Shown in pieces: positions 52,974 to 61,296 of a stretch of 64,000 nucleotides of DNA. The notes beneath the pieces are model-generated. The model had not been told where the DNA came from, searched no databases, and worked only from the letters and a program-made list of their open reading frames with translations. Made by a program: the position numbers and the translations under genes. Within the stretch, counting starts at the first letter, position 1, and every line of letters starts with the position of its first letter. Origin of the DNA: Streptomyces sp. SDr-06 (lineage in GTDB: Bacteria > Actinomycetota > Actinomycetes > Streptomycetales > Streptomycetaceae); assembly GCF_003324565.1 (NCBI RefSeq), contig NZ_QOLA01000014.1, positions 124,001 through 188,000 of the forward strand, written 5' to 3'.

Positions 52974-54890
52974 GTGCAGCAGCGTGTGCCCACGCCGGTC
53001 CAGGGGAGCAAACAGCAGCGTCCCGACGATCCGGCCATGGAACAGACGGCCGACGCGCCGGTCAAGGGCTCCCGGCGCTGGTCGAGACCCGCCGCGCTCC
53101 AGCCCCAGACGCTGCTGACCTGGCTCCCGTTGGCGCTGGCCACCGCCTTATGGGTGTACTCGCTGCCGCACATCGACTACCGGCACATGGGCGACTGGGG
53201 CCTGCTCGACCAGCTGCCCGCCGCCTTCTACCTCTCCCTCGCCGTCCTCACCGGCGGCTTCGTCGTCAGCCTGCGCCGGGCGGGCACCGCGCCCTGGTGG
53301 CCGGGGCTCTACAGCGTCGCCCTGCTCTTCGCCCTGAAGGCGCCGACCGCGATCCTGTACGACTCGGTGCGCTACCCCTGGTCCTCCAAGCACGACGCGG
53401 TGGTCAACCACCTCCTGGCCAACCAGGAACTGCGGCCGGGCGTGCCGCTGTCGGGCAACATGGCGGCGTACGACCAGTGGCCCGGCTTCTTCACCCTCAA
53501 CGCGGGCCTGGTGCGCGCCTTCGGTGTGGACACGGCGGCCGCGTACCTCAACTGGGCCTCGCTCTTCTACGGCGTCGTCCTCATCCCCGTCCTCGTCCTG
53601 ATCTACCGCACCTTCGCCGAGGACTGGCGGCTCGTGTGGACCGGCGTGTGGATCTTCGAGGTCGCCAACTGGGTCGGCCAGGACTACTTCTCGCCCCAGG
53701 GCATGGCGCTGATCCTGGACCTGGCCGTACTGGCCGTGGTCTTCCGGCACTTCGTACGCCCCGGCGCCGCGGGCGAGCTGCGCTCACGAGCCAACCTCGA
53801 CCCCGCGGCGGCCAGCGTCCCGCCGCCCACCACGGGCCGCCAGCGCGCGGTCTGCGTGGCGATCCTGGCCCCGCTGATCGCCGCCATCAACTTCACCCAC
53901 CAGCTCACCCCGGTGATGCTGTGCGTCGCCCTGGTCGCCCTCAACCTGACCCGGCGCTACCGCAACCCCGGACTGCTCGTCGTCACGGCCGTGATCATGC
54001 TGATCTGGGACGTCACGATGGGCCGCCCGCTGTTCGTGGAGACGCTGGCCTCCCTCAAGGAGTCCGTGGGCAACCTCCTCAACAACTCGCGCGCGGGGTA
54101 CGCCGGTCAACTCACCGGCCCGGGGCCCGTGTTGCAGGGCCGGGCGGACGTGGTCATGGTCCTGGTGATCGCCGCCCTGGCCGTGGTGGCCGTCGTCCTG
54201 CGCCGCAAACTGGTCAAGAGCGCGCTTCCGCTGCTCCTGGTCTCCATCGCGCCGGTGCCGCTGTTCGCCGTCAACGACTACGGCGGCGAAATGCTCTTCC
54301 GGGTCTACCTGTTCGGGCTGCCCGGGGCGGCGTTCTTCGCGGCGGCCGCGCTGGTGCCGGCTGCGGCCGGGCAGAGCACCGGGCGGATCCGCCCCGTGGT
54401 GCGCCGACGGGTCGCGGCCGTCGCCCTGCCGCTGGTGCTCGTCCTGCTGGTGGCCGGGTTCATCCCCGCGTACTACGGCAAGGAGCGCATGTACTACACG
54501 CCGCCCGCCGAGACGGCGATGGTGACCAAGGTCCTCGACAACGCGCCCAAGGGCTCGATGATCCTCGCCGTCACCGGCTCCTTCCCGCAGGCGCTGCACC
54601 GCTACGACCAGCTGGAGCACTGGTACGTCGCGGAGCAGGAGGAGCCGCAGAACGCGATCATGCTGCGGGATCCGGTGGGGTATCTGGAGCCCCAACTGCC
54701 CAAGGACGGGCGGCCGGTGTACTTCATCCTCACGCGTACGCAGGACGTCTACACGGCGGGGGAGGGGCTGCTTCCCGCGGGGGGCTTCCAGGAGCTGAAG
54801 TCGAAGCTTGAGGCTTCGCCGAGGTTCCGGGTGATCGACGGGAACGCGTACGGAACGGTGCTGCGGTATGCCGCCCCGCCGCGCCCTTGA
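52974..54890 (+). CDS. Large polytopic membrane protein of the glycan cluster, contains a TTA codon
   Basis: 638 residues. GTG 52974 has GGGGGGAG 7 bases upstream and opens VQQRVPTPVQGSKQQRPDDP. The frame is open upstream to 52740 inside the deacetylase gene, with no site. About 11-12 hydrophobic helices lie between residues 50 and 490, with the extracytoplasmic loop WSSKHDAVVNHLLANQELRPGVPLSGNMAAYDQWPGFF and a soluble C-terminal domain (about 500-638). The layout is GT-C or Wzy-like, so a polymerase or lipid-sugar transferase role is inferred. Codon 59 (53148-53150) is TTA, so translation should need bldA. A TATACT -10-like element lies at 52900. Confidence 0.82.
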   Translation: MQQRVPTPVQGSKQQRPDDPAMEQTADAPVKGSRRWSRPAALQPQTLLTWLPLALATALWVYSLPHIDYRHMGDWGLLDQLPAAFYLSLAVLTGGFVVSLRRAGTAPWWPGLYSVALLFALKAPTAILYDSVRYPWSSKHDAVVNHLLANQELRPGVPLSGNMAAYDQWPGFFTLNAGLVRAFGVDTAAAYLNWASLFYGVVLIPVLVLIYRTFAEDWRLVWTGVWIFEVANWVGQDYFSPQGMALILDLAVLAVVFRHFVRPGAAGELRSRANLDPAAASVPPPTTGRQRAVCVAILAPLIAAINFTHQLTPVMLCVALVALNLTRRYRNPGLLVVTAVIMLIWDVTMGRPLFVETLASLKESVGNLLNNSRAGYAGQLTGPGPVLQGRADVVMVLVIAALAVVAVVLRRKLVKSALPLLLVSIAPVPLFAVNDYGGEMLFRVYLFGLPGAAFFAAAALVPAAAGQSTGRIRPVVRRRVAAVALPLVLVLLVAGFIPAYYGKERMYYTPPAETAMVTKVLDNAPKGSMILAVTGSFPQALHRYDQLEHWYVAEQEEPQNAIMLRDPVGYLEPQLPKDGRPVYFILTRTQDVYTAGEGLLPAGGFQELKSKLEASPRFRVIDGNAYGTVLRYAAPPRP

Positions 54891-55080
54891 CCCCGCGCGG
54901 GCCGGCTGCCTGGGGCTCCGCCCCAGACCCCGTACGCGCCTGAACGGCGCTCGTCCTCAATCTCCCCCAAGGCCTTGAGGGCCAGGGGGGACCCCCATGA
55001 CGGGCTGAGGTTGCCCATGCGGGCCAGCACCGACCCTGCCAGGGGCGCGGGGAACTGCGCGAGAAGCGGGCGCGCAGCGG
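54891..55080 (+). repeat. Intergenic repeat block downstream of the TTA-containing gene
   Basis: 190 bp holding, in order, the hairpin CTGGGGC..GCCCCAG (54910-54926), the palindrome CTCAATCTCCCCCAAGG...CCCCCATGACGGG (about 54957-55005) and a GGGGCGCGGGGAACTGCGCGA unit (about 55042). Same units and same order as the block after mazG. It may terminate the upstream message. Confidence 0.8.
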
Positions 55081-55123
55081 GATGGACAGTCAGCCAGGAC
55101 CACCGACCGGGAGGTCGTCGCAC

Positions 55124-55534
55124 ATGCGCCTCAACCAGACGCACATCAGAGCCACCGTCGCCCTCTCCGGCTGGCTCGCCCTGGCGGCCACCGCGCTGCC
55201 CGCGGCGAGCCCCCTGCGCTGGATCCCCGTGCTGCTCTTCGTCGCGCTGGGGCCCGGCTTCGCGCTGCTCTACCCGCAGCCCGACATGCTGCGGCCCGGC
55301 GCCCGCCTGGAGGCGCTCGCGCTCGCGGCGCCGCTCAGCCTGTCGTTCGGGGCGCTCGTGTCCACCTGCCTCTTCCTGGTGCACGGGTTCTCGGCGACCG
55401 CGTTCCTGATCTCCCTGGCCGCCTTCTCGACCGTGGCCTGCGTCTTCCCGGGGCTGCCGCTGCCCGCCGCGACCCGGGGCGCGGTCGAGCGCACGAAACG
55501 CGGCAAACCTGGCAAACCCGGTCCCGCCCGGTGA
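55124..55534 (+). CDS. Small membrane protein of the glycan cluster, 136 residues
   Basis: ATG 55124 with GGGAGG 9 bases upstream. An ATG 14 codons earlier is weaker. Three to four hydrophobic helices: ATVALSGWLALAATALPAA, IPVLLFVALGPGFALLY, LEALALAAPLSLSFGALVSTCLFLVHG and AFLISLAAFSTVACVF. A short basic tail RTKRGKPGKPGPAR ends it. Similar small proteins accompany exopolysaccharide polymerase/flippase genes in Streptomyces, but function is not known. It converges on the flippase gene. Confidence 0.75.
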   Translation: MRLNQTHIRATVALSGWLALAATALPAASPLRWIPVLLFVALGPGFALLYPQPDMLRPGARLEALALAAPLSLSFGALVSTCLFLVHGFSATAFLISLAAFSTVACVFPGLPLPAATRGAVERTKRGKPGKPGPAR

Positions 55535-55552
55535 ACGGGGCGCGCGGCCGCG

Positions 55553-57733
55553 TCAGGCGGCCCGGTCCCGGTCGCTGAACCAGCGGTGCACCAGCGCTGC
55601 CGCCGTGGCCGCGCACAGCCCGGCGAAGACCGGCAGCGCGGCCGCGGCGAACGCGCGCTGGGCCGCCCAGCCCGCGACCGCGAGCACCCATACCACGACC
55701 GAGACGATCCGCCAGTGCACCCGCAGCGCGCGCAGGGCCACCGTCGCCAGGGCCAGGCAGAGCAGTTGCAGCACCACCGGCAGCCAGCGCTCGATGCCGT
55801 CCCGCGAGGCGAACCCGGCGCTCTCGGCGAGGAACCGGACGAGCGGGGTGTGCCAGGGGCCGGACAGGGCGTCGGGCGGCACCCCGAGGATGACCGGCGC
55901 GGTGTGCAGGCCCGCCACCGTCACCCCCAGCCCGGCCACGAGCAGCCCGGGGCGCGGACGGTACAGCGACACCGCCGCACTGCACACGACGATGAGCAGC
56001 ACCCCCGCGGTCAGGCTCACCGGCGGCAGGTGGGGCAGGAGCCCGGTGCCGTTGAGGTTGCCGCCGGGCACGTCCGCGGCGCGCGACAGCGGCACCCAGA
56101 ACAGACCGGCCGCGAGGCCGAGCAGCAGCCACAGGACGGTCGTCAGGAGCGACTCGTCGCTCTCGCGGACCGCCGGGTCGGGCAGGGCGCGCAGGTGCAG
56201 GGTGGTCGCCGAGCCCTGTTCGGGGTGGGACCCGGGGACGTACACGGGGATGCCGAGCGCGGGGGTGGCGGTGTCCATGCCGCCGCGCAGGTACGCGGTC
56301 TGGGTGGCCCAGCGGGTGCCGTACGCGCGGGCCTCCTCGGTGCGGGCCGCCTGGGCGAGCAGGGCCCAACTGGTGCCGTACTCGGCCGACTTGGGGGCGC
56401 GCGGGGCGCGGACGGCGGCGCGGCCCGCCAGCGCGGCGCGCAGTCCGGGCACACAGCACAGGGCCATCACGGTCATCGCGCACAGCTGGGCCCAGCCGGC
56501 GCCGGAGATGCCGTACACGCCGAGCAGCACCGCGGCGCTGCCGAGGACCAGCGTGCACATCGCGCCCTGGAGGATCGCCAGCATGCCGGTGCGGCCCTGG
56601 ACGCGCAGGACGCCGATGTACAGCTCGACCGCGACCCGCGGGATCGCGGCGGCGGCCAGCAGTTGGAGGACCAGGGTGCCGTGCTGGGCGTAGTCGTCGC
56701 CGAACGGGCGCAGGATCTGGCGCGCGAACAGGAGCAGGAACAGCACCACCGGGATCAGCAGCAGCGCCATCCGGCGCAGCGCTCCGCGCACCCCGTCGGC
56801 GAGCTTGTCCGGGCTGTGCGAGGAGTGCGCGGTCAGCGAGGAGGCCATGTTCGTGGCCATGAACTCCATGGTCCCGCCGACCGTGTACGCGATGAAGAAG
56901 AACCCGTTCTGGGCAGCCGGGAAGCGGACGGCGACCATCACCGGCAGCAGGTTGATCATGGCGAGCGAGAACAGCGCCCCGACCGAGTCCCCGGCCAGGA
57001 AGCGGCCGATCTCGCGCAGTTCGGGCACCGGCCGGTCGCGGTCGGCGGCGGCCTGCGCGGGGATCAGCCTGCGGAAGACCAGCCAGCCCAGCGGCAGGAT
57101 GGAGAGCACCATCGCGGCGGCCCAGGAGACGAACACGCCGAGGGCGAGCGCCGAGAACACGGCGAGCAGCAGCAGCTTGCCGAGGGAGAACACGGCGTTG
57201 CCGACCGGCACCCAGATCGCCTTGCGCAGCCCGGTCAGGACGCCGTCCTGGAGGGTGAGGATCGCCCAGGCCACCGACGACACCGTGAAGACCACCCCGG
57301 CGGTGAGCCCGGTCAGTGGCGCGTACGAGGGCCCCCACAGCGGCAGGGTGCACAGGAAGACGACGCAGGCGACCGTTACCACGACGGTGCTTCCCAGGTA
57401 GGCGCGCCGCACGAGCATCCCGGTCGAGCGGCCGGCCCGGGGCACGTAGCGGACCACCGCGCCGATCATGGTGGTGGCGGTGATGGAGGCGAGCAGCTTC
57501 ATCGCGGCGATGGCCGCCGAGCCCTGCCCGACCGCCTCCTCGCTGTAGTAGCGGGCCGCCACCAGCCAGAAGCCGAGGCCGAGCGCGGCCGAGACGGCCG
57601 TGGACAGCATCAGGGCGTAGGCGTTGCGGAACATCGAGTCGCCGGCGCCCGCGGGCGGGGAGCCGTCCGTGACGGCCTGGTCGGACGGCACGGCGGCGAT
57701 GTCCTCGATCTCGGATCTGGCCGTGTCAGACAC
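55553..57733 (-). CDS. Polysaccharide flippase (Wzx/MATE-like) with extra C-terminal membrane domain
   Basis: 726 residues, ATG 57733, overlapping the aminotransferase stop by 8 bases. The first 440 residues have the 12-helix oligosaccharide-flippase form (MFRNAYALMLSTAVSAALGLGFWLVAARYYSEEAVGQGSAA, typical Polysacc_synt start). Unlike ordinary Wzx proteins of about 450 residues, it then carries a 60-residue soluble stretch and a second membrane region of about five to six helices up to residue 726 (LLTTVLWLLLGLAAGLFWVPL, VVVWVLAVAGWAAQRAFAAAALPVF). The extension is unexplained: it may be a fused polymerase-like or assembly partner. It should export the lipid-linked glycan made by the cluster. 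Confidence 0.85.
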   Translation of the reverse strand: MSDTARSEIEDIAAVPSDQAVTDGSPPAGAGDSMFRNAYALMLSTAVSAALGLGFWLVAARYYSEEAVGQGSAAIAAMKLLASITATTMIGAVVRYVPRAGRSTGMLVRRAYLGSTVVVTVACVVFLCTLPLWGPSYAPLTGLTAGVVFTVSSVAWAILTLQDGVLTGLRKAIWVPVGNAVFSLGKLLLLAVFSALALGVFVSWAAAMVLSILPLGWLVFRRLIPAQAAADRDRPVPELREIGRFLAGDSVGALFSLAMINLLPVMVAVRFPAAQNGFFFIAYTVGGTMEFMATNMASSLTAHSSHSPDKLADGVRGALRRMALLLIPVVLFLLLFARQILRPFGDDYAQHGTLVLQLLAAAAIPRVAVELYIGVLRVQGRTGMLAILQGAMCTLVLGSAAVLLGVYGISGAGWAQLCAMTVMALCCVPGLRAALAGRAAVRAPRAPKSAEYGTSWALLAQAARTEEARAYGTRWATQTAYLRGGMDTATPALGIPVYVPGSHPEQGSATTLHLRALPDPAVRESDESLLTTVLWLLLGLAAGLFWVPLSRAADVPGGNLNGTGLLPHLPPVSLTAGVLLIVVCSAAVSLYRPRPGLLVAGLGVTVAGLHTAPVILGVPPDALSGPWHTPLVRFLAESAGFASRDGIERWLPVVLQLLCLALATVALRALRVHWRIVSVVVWVLAVAGWAAQRAFAAAALPVFAGLCAATAAALVHRWFSDRDRAA

Positions 57734-58898
57734 CGGCGGGGCCGCCCCTCACGGGCCGGACGCCCGCCGCGCGCAGCACCTCGATGGTGCGCTCGGCCTT
57801 CAACGGGTCGACGGGCAGGGCGTGTCGGGCGAACCAGCGGGCCGGCCCGGGCGCGGGGGAGGGGTCGGTGAAGGTCTCGCCCGCGTAGTCGTCGAGCGGC
57901 GGGTCGTACAGATAGCCCACGGTGATCCGGGCGCGGGCGAGCGCCGCGCGGGCCGCGTCGCGGTCCTCGACGAGCAGCGGCACCCGGAACAGCGGCTGCG
58001 CGGGCCCCGCATCCGGCCGCGCCCACTCGGTGGCGAGCAGTTTCTCGGCGCCCCGGCGGTGCGCGTCGAGCACGGCGTCGAGCCCGTGCAGCCTCCGCCG
58101 GATGCGGGCGATCCGGCCCCGGCCCGGCGCCGCCCGGTAGTCGTGCATGTCGACCCGCGCCCAGGAGTGGAAGGCGGCCAGGTCGGGCGCGGCCCGAAGG
58201 GCGCGGCTCAGTTCGGCGGGGCGCAGCGGCATCCGGATGTCCTCGCGCTCCTGCCGCCCGAGCATCCGCAGCACCGACCGGGCGGCGGGCGCGAGGCGCA
58301 GCCCGCGGACGGTCGCCTCGGCGTACGGCCGGGCCCAGTAGGCGAGTTCGGCGCCCGCGCGGACCGGCTCCAGGAGGGCGTCGCGGGACTTGGCGAGCGC
58401 CTCGCGCAGACCCGGGTCGGCGAGCGCGAGGAAGCCGCCCGCCTTGGCCGCGGTGTGCTTGGAGAGGCTGAAGACACTGGCCTGGCCGAAGGTGCCGACC
58501 GGGCGCCCGGCGACGGTGCTGCCGATGGCGTGGGCCGCGTCCTCGATGAGCGGGATCCCCAACCGGTCGCACCGGGCCGCCAGTTCGGGCGCGGGGTCGG
58601 GGTTGCCGTACAGGTTGGTGGTCAGCACGGCGGACAGCCGGGGCCAGAGCGCGTCCGGTACGGCGGCCGGGTCGAGGGAGCCGTCGCGCGGATCGAGCGG
58701 CGCCTGCACCGGACGCAGACCGGCCGCGAGCACCACGAAGAGGATGACGTCGTCGTTGACCGGCGACATCAGCACCCGGCCGCCCGGCGGGCACCAGTGT
58801 CTGAGGGCGAGGTAGAGGCCCAGCCGGCAGGACGGCACATAGAGGCACTCGCGCCCCAGCCGTTCGCGCATCGGCCGTTCGAGCTCTTCGTACGCCAT
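57726..58898 (-). CDS. DegT/DnrJ/EryC1/StrS-family aminotransferase-like protein
   Basis: 390 residues, ATG 58898 after GGGGGGAC. PLP-fold type I features: LYVPSCRLGLYLALRHW, VLMSPVNDDVILFVVLAAGLRPV, TNLYGNPDP, LIEDAAHAIGSTVAGRPVGTFGQASVFSLSKHTAAKAGGFLAL, where the lysine in SLSKHTAAKAGG fits the PLP site. The C-terminal domain is longer and less conserved. Family enzymes aminate keto-sugars on nucleotide carriers. No dehydratase or nucleotidyltransferase for such a sugar is nearby, so it may use a pool made elsewhere. It is the first gene of the minus-strand pair and shares coupling with the flippase. Confidence 0.85.
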   Translation of the reverse strand: MAYEELERPMRERLGRECLYVPSCRLGLYLALRHWCPPGGRVLMSPVNDDVILFVVLAAGLRPVQAPLDPRDGSLDPAAVPDALWPRLSAVLTTNLYGNPDPAPELAARCDRLGIPLIEDAAHAIGSTVAGRPVGTFGQASVFSLSKHTAAKAGGFLALADPGLREALAKSRDALLEPVRAGAELAYWARPYAEATVRGLRLAPAARSVLRMLGRQEREDIRMPLRPAELSRALRAAPDLAAFHSWARVDMHDYRAAPGRGRIARIRRRLHGLDAVLDAHRRGAEKLLATEWARPDAGPAQPLFRVPLLVEDRDAARAALARARITVGYLYDPPLDDYAGETFTDPSPAPGPARWFARHALPVDPLKAERTIEVLRAAGVRPVRGGPAGV

Positions 58899-58963
58899 GA
58901 AGTCCCCCCAGACCCCCCGCATCCCCAGCGCTCAATGTGACCCAGTCCACACCGCTTCGTCAA

Positions 58964-59010
58964 CAATGCGGAAGGGCCCGTACCTCGACGGAACGGGCCC
59001 TTCCGCATTG
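58964..59010 (-). terminator. Terminator after the sigma factor gene
   Basis: A perfect 18-bp stem (CAATGCGGAAGGGCCCGT and complement) with an 11-base loop lies between the sigma stop and the aminotransferase start, both on the minus strand. Confidence 0.85.
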
Positions 59011-59027
59011 ACTGACGGAGCGGTGCG

Positions 59028-59930
59028 TCACTCCTCGACGGTCAGCCCCTTGCGGAGCTTGCGCAAGGTGCGCGAGAGCAGCCGGGAGACGTGCATCTGG
59101 GAGATGCCGAGCTCCTCGCCGATCTCGGACTGCGTCATGTTGGCCACGAAGCGCAGCGAGAGGATCTTCCGGTCCCTGGCAGGGAGTTCGGCGATCAGCG
59201 GCTTCAGCGACTCGACGTACTCGACGCCTTCGAGATCGTGGTCCTCGTAGCCGATGCGGTCGGTCAGCGCGCCTTCGGAGTCGTCCTCCTCGGGCTGCGC
59301 GTCGAGCGAGCTCGCGGTGTACGCGTTGCTCGCCGCCATGCCCTCGACGACTTCTTCCTTGGTGATGCCGAGGCGTTCGGCGAGCTCGCCCACCGTGGCC
59401 GAGCGGTCCAGCTGCTGGGCGAGTTCGTCGCCCGCCTTGGCGAGGTCCAGGCGGAGTTCCTGGAGCCTGCGCGGGACCCGCACGGACCAGGAGGTGTCGC
59501 GGAAGAAGCGCTTGATCTCGCCGACGATGGTCGGCATCGCGAAGGTGGGGAACTCCACGCCGCGGTCGAACTCGAACCGGTCGATGGCCTTGATCAGGCC
59601 GATGGTGCCGACCTGGATGATGTCCTCCATCGGCTCGCTGCGGGAGCGGAAGCGCGATGCGGCGAACTTGACCAGGGCCAGGTTCAGTTCGACGAGCGTG
59701 TTGCGTACGTAGGCGTACTCGTGCGTGCCTTCTTCGAGCGCGTCCAGGCGGGCGAAGAGCGTCTTCGACAGCGCCCGCGCGTCGACGGGGCCGACCTCGG
59801 TGAAGGGCGGGATCTCGGGAAGACCCTCAAGCCCCTCTGCTGTGTGCGATCGTGCGAGTGGGGGGCGGATGTCCTGCGGGTCCTGCTTGATCGACGTATC
59901 CGCTTGCGATTCGTCGAGCCGGGGTGACAT
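59028..59930 (-). CDS. Alternative sigma factor, SigB/SigF/SigG family
   Basis: 300 residues, ATG 59930 after GGAGGAG. Region 2 reads LVELNLALVKFAASRFRSRSEPMEDIIQVGTIGLIKAIDRFEFDRGVEFPTFAMPTIVGEIKRFFRDTSW, region 3 starts VRVPRRLQELRLDLAKAGDELAQQL, and region 4 has LPARDRKILSLRFVANMTQSEIGEELGISQMHVSRLLSRTLRKLR. This is the stress/sporulation sigma-B/F type, normally held by an RsbW-like anti-sigma. Divergent genes for a STAS antagonist and a histidine-kinase-like ATPase protein sit next to it, making a partner-switching unit. The exact S. coelicolor counterpart (several paralogues) is not assigned. Confidence 0.94.
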   Translation of the reverse strand: MSPRLDESQADTSIKQDPQDIRPPLARSHTAEGLEGLPEIPPFTEVGPVDARALSKTLFARLDALEEGTHEYAYVRNTLVELNLALVKFAASRFRSRSEPMEDIIQVGTIGLIKAIDRFEFDRGVEFPTFAMPTIVGEIKRFFRDTSWSVRVPRRLQELRLDLAKAGDELAQQLDRSATVGELAERLGITKEEVVEGMAASNAYTASSLDAQPEEDDSEGALTDRIGYEDHDLEGVEYVESLKPLIAELPARDRKILSLRFVANMTQSEIGEELGISQMHVSRLLSRTLRKLRKGLTVEE

Positions 59931-60175
59931 GGGTCTCCTCCATCGTTCTCGGCATATGGCTGCCGATGCCCATACGTGTTGTCCGCGGTGTGCGGCGCCT
60001 CCGTGGCCGGTCGTGTTGAATAGCTGTCTCTACTACCCCTACCCGCTTTGAGTAGGCTCCCGCAAGGCTTCTTTGTCCCTGTATGTCCGGTTTATTGGGA
60101 TGTTCGGGTTCCGAATGGTGTAGGGAAGGCGTAGTGTTCTTGGGAAGTTACGACGAATCGGCGAAGAGGGACGGC

Positions 60176-60544
60176 ATGGACCGCGGCACGGTCGGCAGCA
60201 CGAATCGGGGCCGGCTCCGGGTCGGAGTCCGCACCGCTGGTCGCAGTGAGGTCCTGACACCCGCGGGTGAGCTTGATCACCACACCGCGGATCTGCTCAG
60301 GGAACCTCTGGAAGCGGCCATCGAGCAGGGGCGCACACGACTCGTCGTCGACTGCTCGCAGCTGGAGTTCTGCGACTCCACCGGACTGAACGTGCTGCTC
60401 GGCGCCCGCCTGAAGGCGGAGGGGCTCGGTGGCGGGGTCCACCTGGTGGCGATGCGGCCCGTCGTGGCGCGCGTATTCGAGATCACGGGGGCGGAGGCTG
60501 TCTTCACCGTGCATGATTCGCTCGATACCGCTCTGTGTGACTGA
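60176..60544 (+). CDS. STAS-domain anti-sigma factor antagonist
   Basis: 122 residues from ATG 60176 (weak GAAGAGGGA). GTG 60134 with GGAAGG upstream would add 14 residues. The STAS fold is complete: RLRVGVRTAGRSEVLTPAGELDHHTADLLREPLE, LVVDCSQLEFCDSTGLNVLLGARLKAEG, AMRPVVARVFEITGAEAVFTVHDS. The serine of CDSTGL is the usual phosphorylation site: unphosphorylated antagonist binds the anti-sigma and frees sigma. The divergent sigma gene lies 246 bp away, and the ATPase-type anti-sigma gene follows 64 bp downstream. Confidence 0.92.
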   Translation: MDRGTVGSTNRGRLRVGVRTAGRSEVLTPAGELDHHTADLLREPLEAAIEQGRTRLVVDCSQLEFCDSTGLNVLLGARLKAEGLGGGVHLVAMRPVVARVFEITGAEAVFTVHDSLDTALCD

Positions 60545-60608
60545 CCCCGATTCGTCCGGGCAGGAGAGCAGACTGAAGACATTGGCGAATCGGTGAGGTG
60601 AAGCGCTG

Positions 60609-61118
60609 ATGAGCACCACCCGGGAGCAGGCTCCGGGCGACCGTGGGCCCGAGCCCCAGGGAGCCCGGCCCGATGGCGTGCCGTTGGAGTCCGACGGCAC
60701 GGGCGCCGTCGCGTCCTCGCGCGTTCTCGCGCTGAGCGGCGCGAGCGGCATCGTCCCGATGGCCCGGGACTTCACGCGGCAGGCCCTCTACGACTGGGGC
60801 TGGCTGCCGGCGGCGACGGCGGAGGGCCGCGCCGCGTGCGAGGACGTGCTGCTCGTCGTCTCCGAACTGGTCACCAACGCCTGTCTGCACGCCGAGGGTC
60901 CCGAAGGGCTGAGGGTCTCGCGCACCGCGAAGGTCCTGCGCCTGGAGGTCAGCGACCTCGGTGCGGGGCAGCCCGCGCCCCGCACCCCGCACCGCGCGGG
61001 GCGGCCCGGCGGCCACGGCATGTTCATCGTGCAGCGGCTGTGCCTCGACTGGGGCGTGGTGCGCACACCGGGTGTCACCGGCAAGACGGTCTGGGCGGAA
61101 CTCGCGGCACCCGCGTAA
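60609..61118 (+). CDS. Anti-sigma factor with HATPase_c domain (RsbW/SpoIIAB-like)
   Basis: 169 residues, ATG 60609. An N-terminal extension of about 45 residues is Pro/Gly-rich. The GHKL ATPase core has the N-box VVSELVTNACLHA, G1 box VSDLGAGQ and G2 box GGHGMFIVQRLCLDW. It should bind the divergent sigma factor and phosphorylate the STAS serine of the neighbouring antagonist. The gene order STAS-ATPase fits partner switching, but the interaction is inferred from families and adjacency. A hairpin follows 15 bp after the stop. Confidence 0.9.
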   Translation: MSTTREQAPGDRGPEPQGARPDGVPLESDGTGAVASSRVLALSGASGIVPMARDFTRQALYDWGWLPAATAEGRAACEDVLLVVSELVTNACLHAEGPEGLRVSRTAKVLRLEVSDLGAGQPAPRTPHRAGRPGGHGMFIVQRLCLDWGVVRTPGVTGKTVWAELAAPA

Positions 61119-61133
61119 CTCCTGTCCGCGGTT

Positions 61134-61155
61134 ACCGGCGGTTCGGACCGCCGGT
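61134..61155 (+). terminator. Terminator after the anti-sigma gene
   Basis: Stem ACCGGCGGT/ACCGCCGGT with TCGG loop. Confidence 0.7.
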
Positions 61156-61296
61156 CCACCGTCATGCCCGGACCTCGATCCCACCCTGCTCTTTGTCTTC
61201 CCTCGACAAGGTCCCCGGCGTACCTTGGCCGCCCGATCTGATGTGCCGTCAGTAACTTGGCGGCCCTCGGTACCACCGGCATAAGGGGAATTCGAG

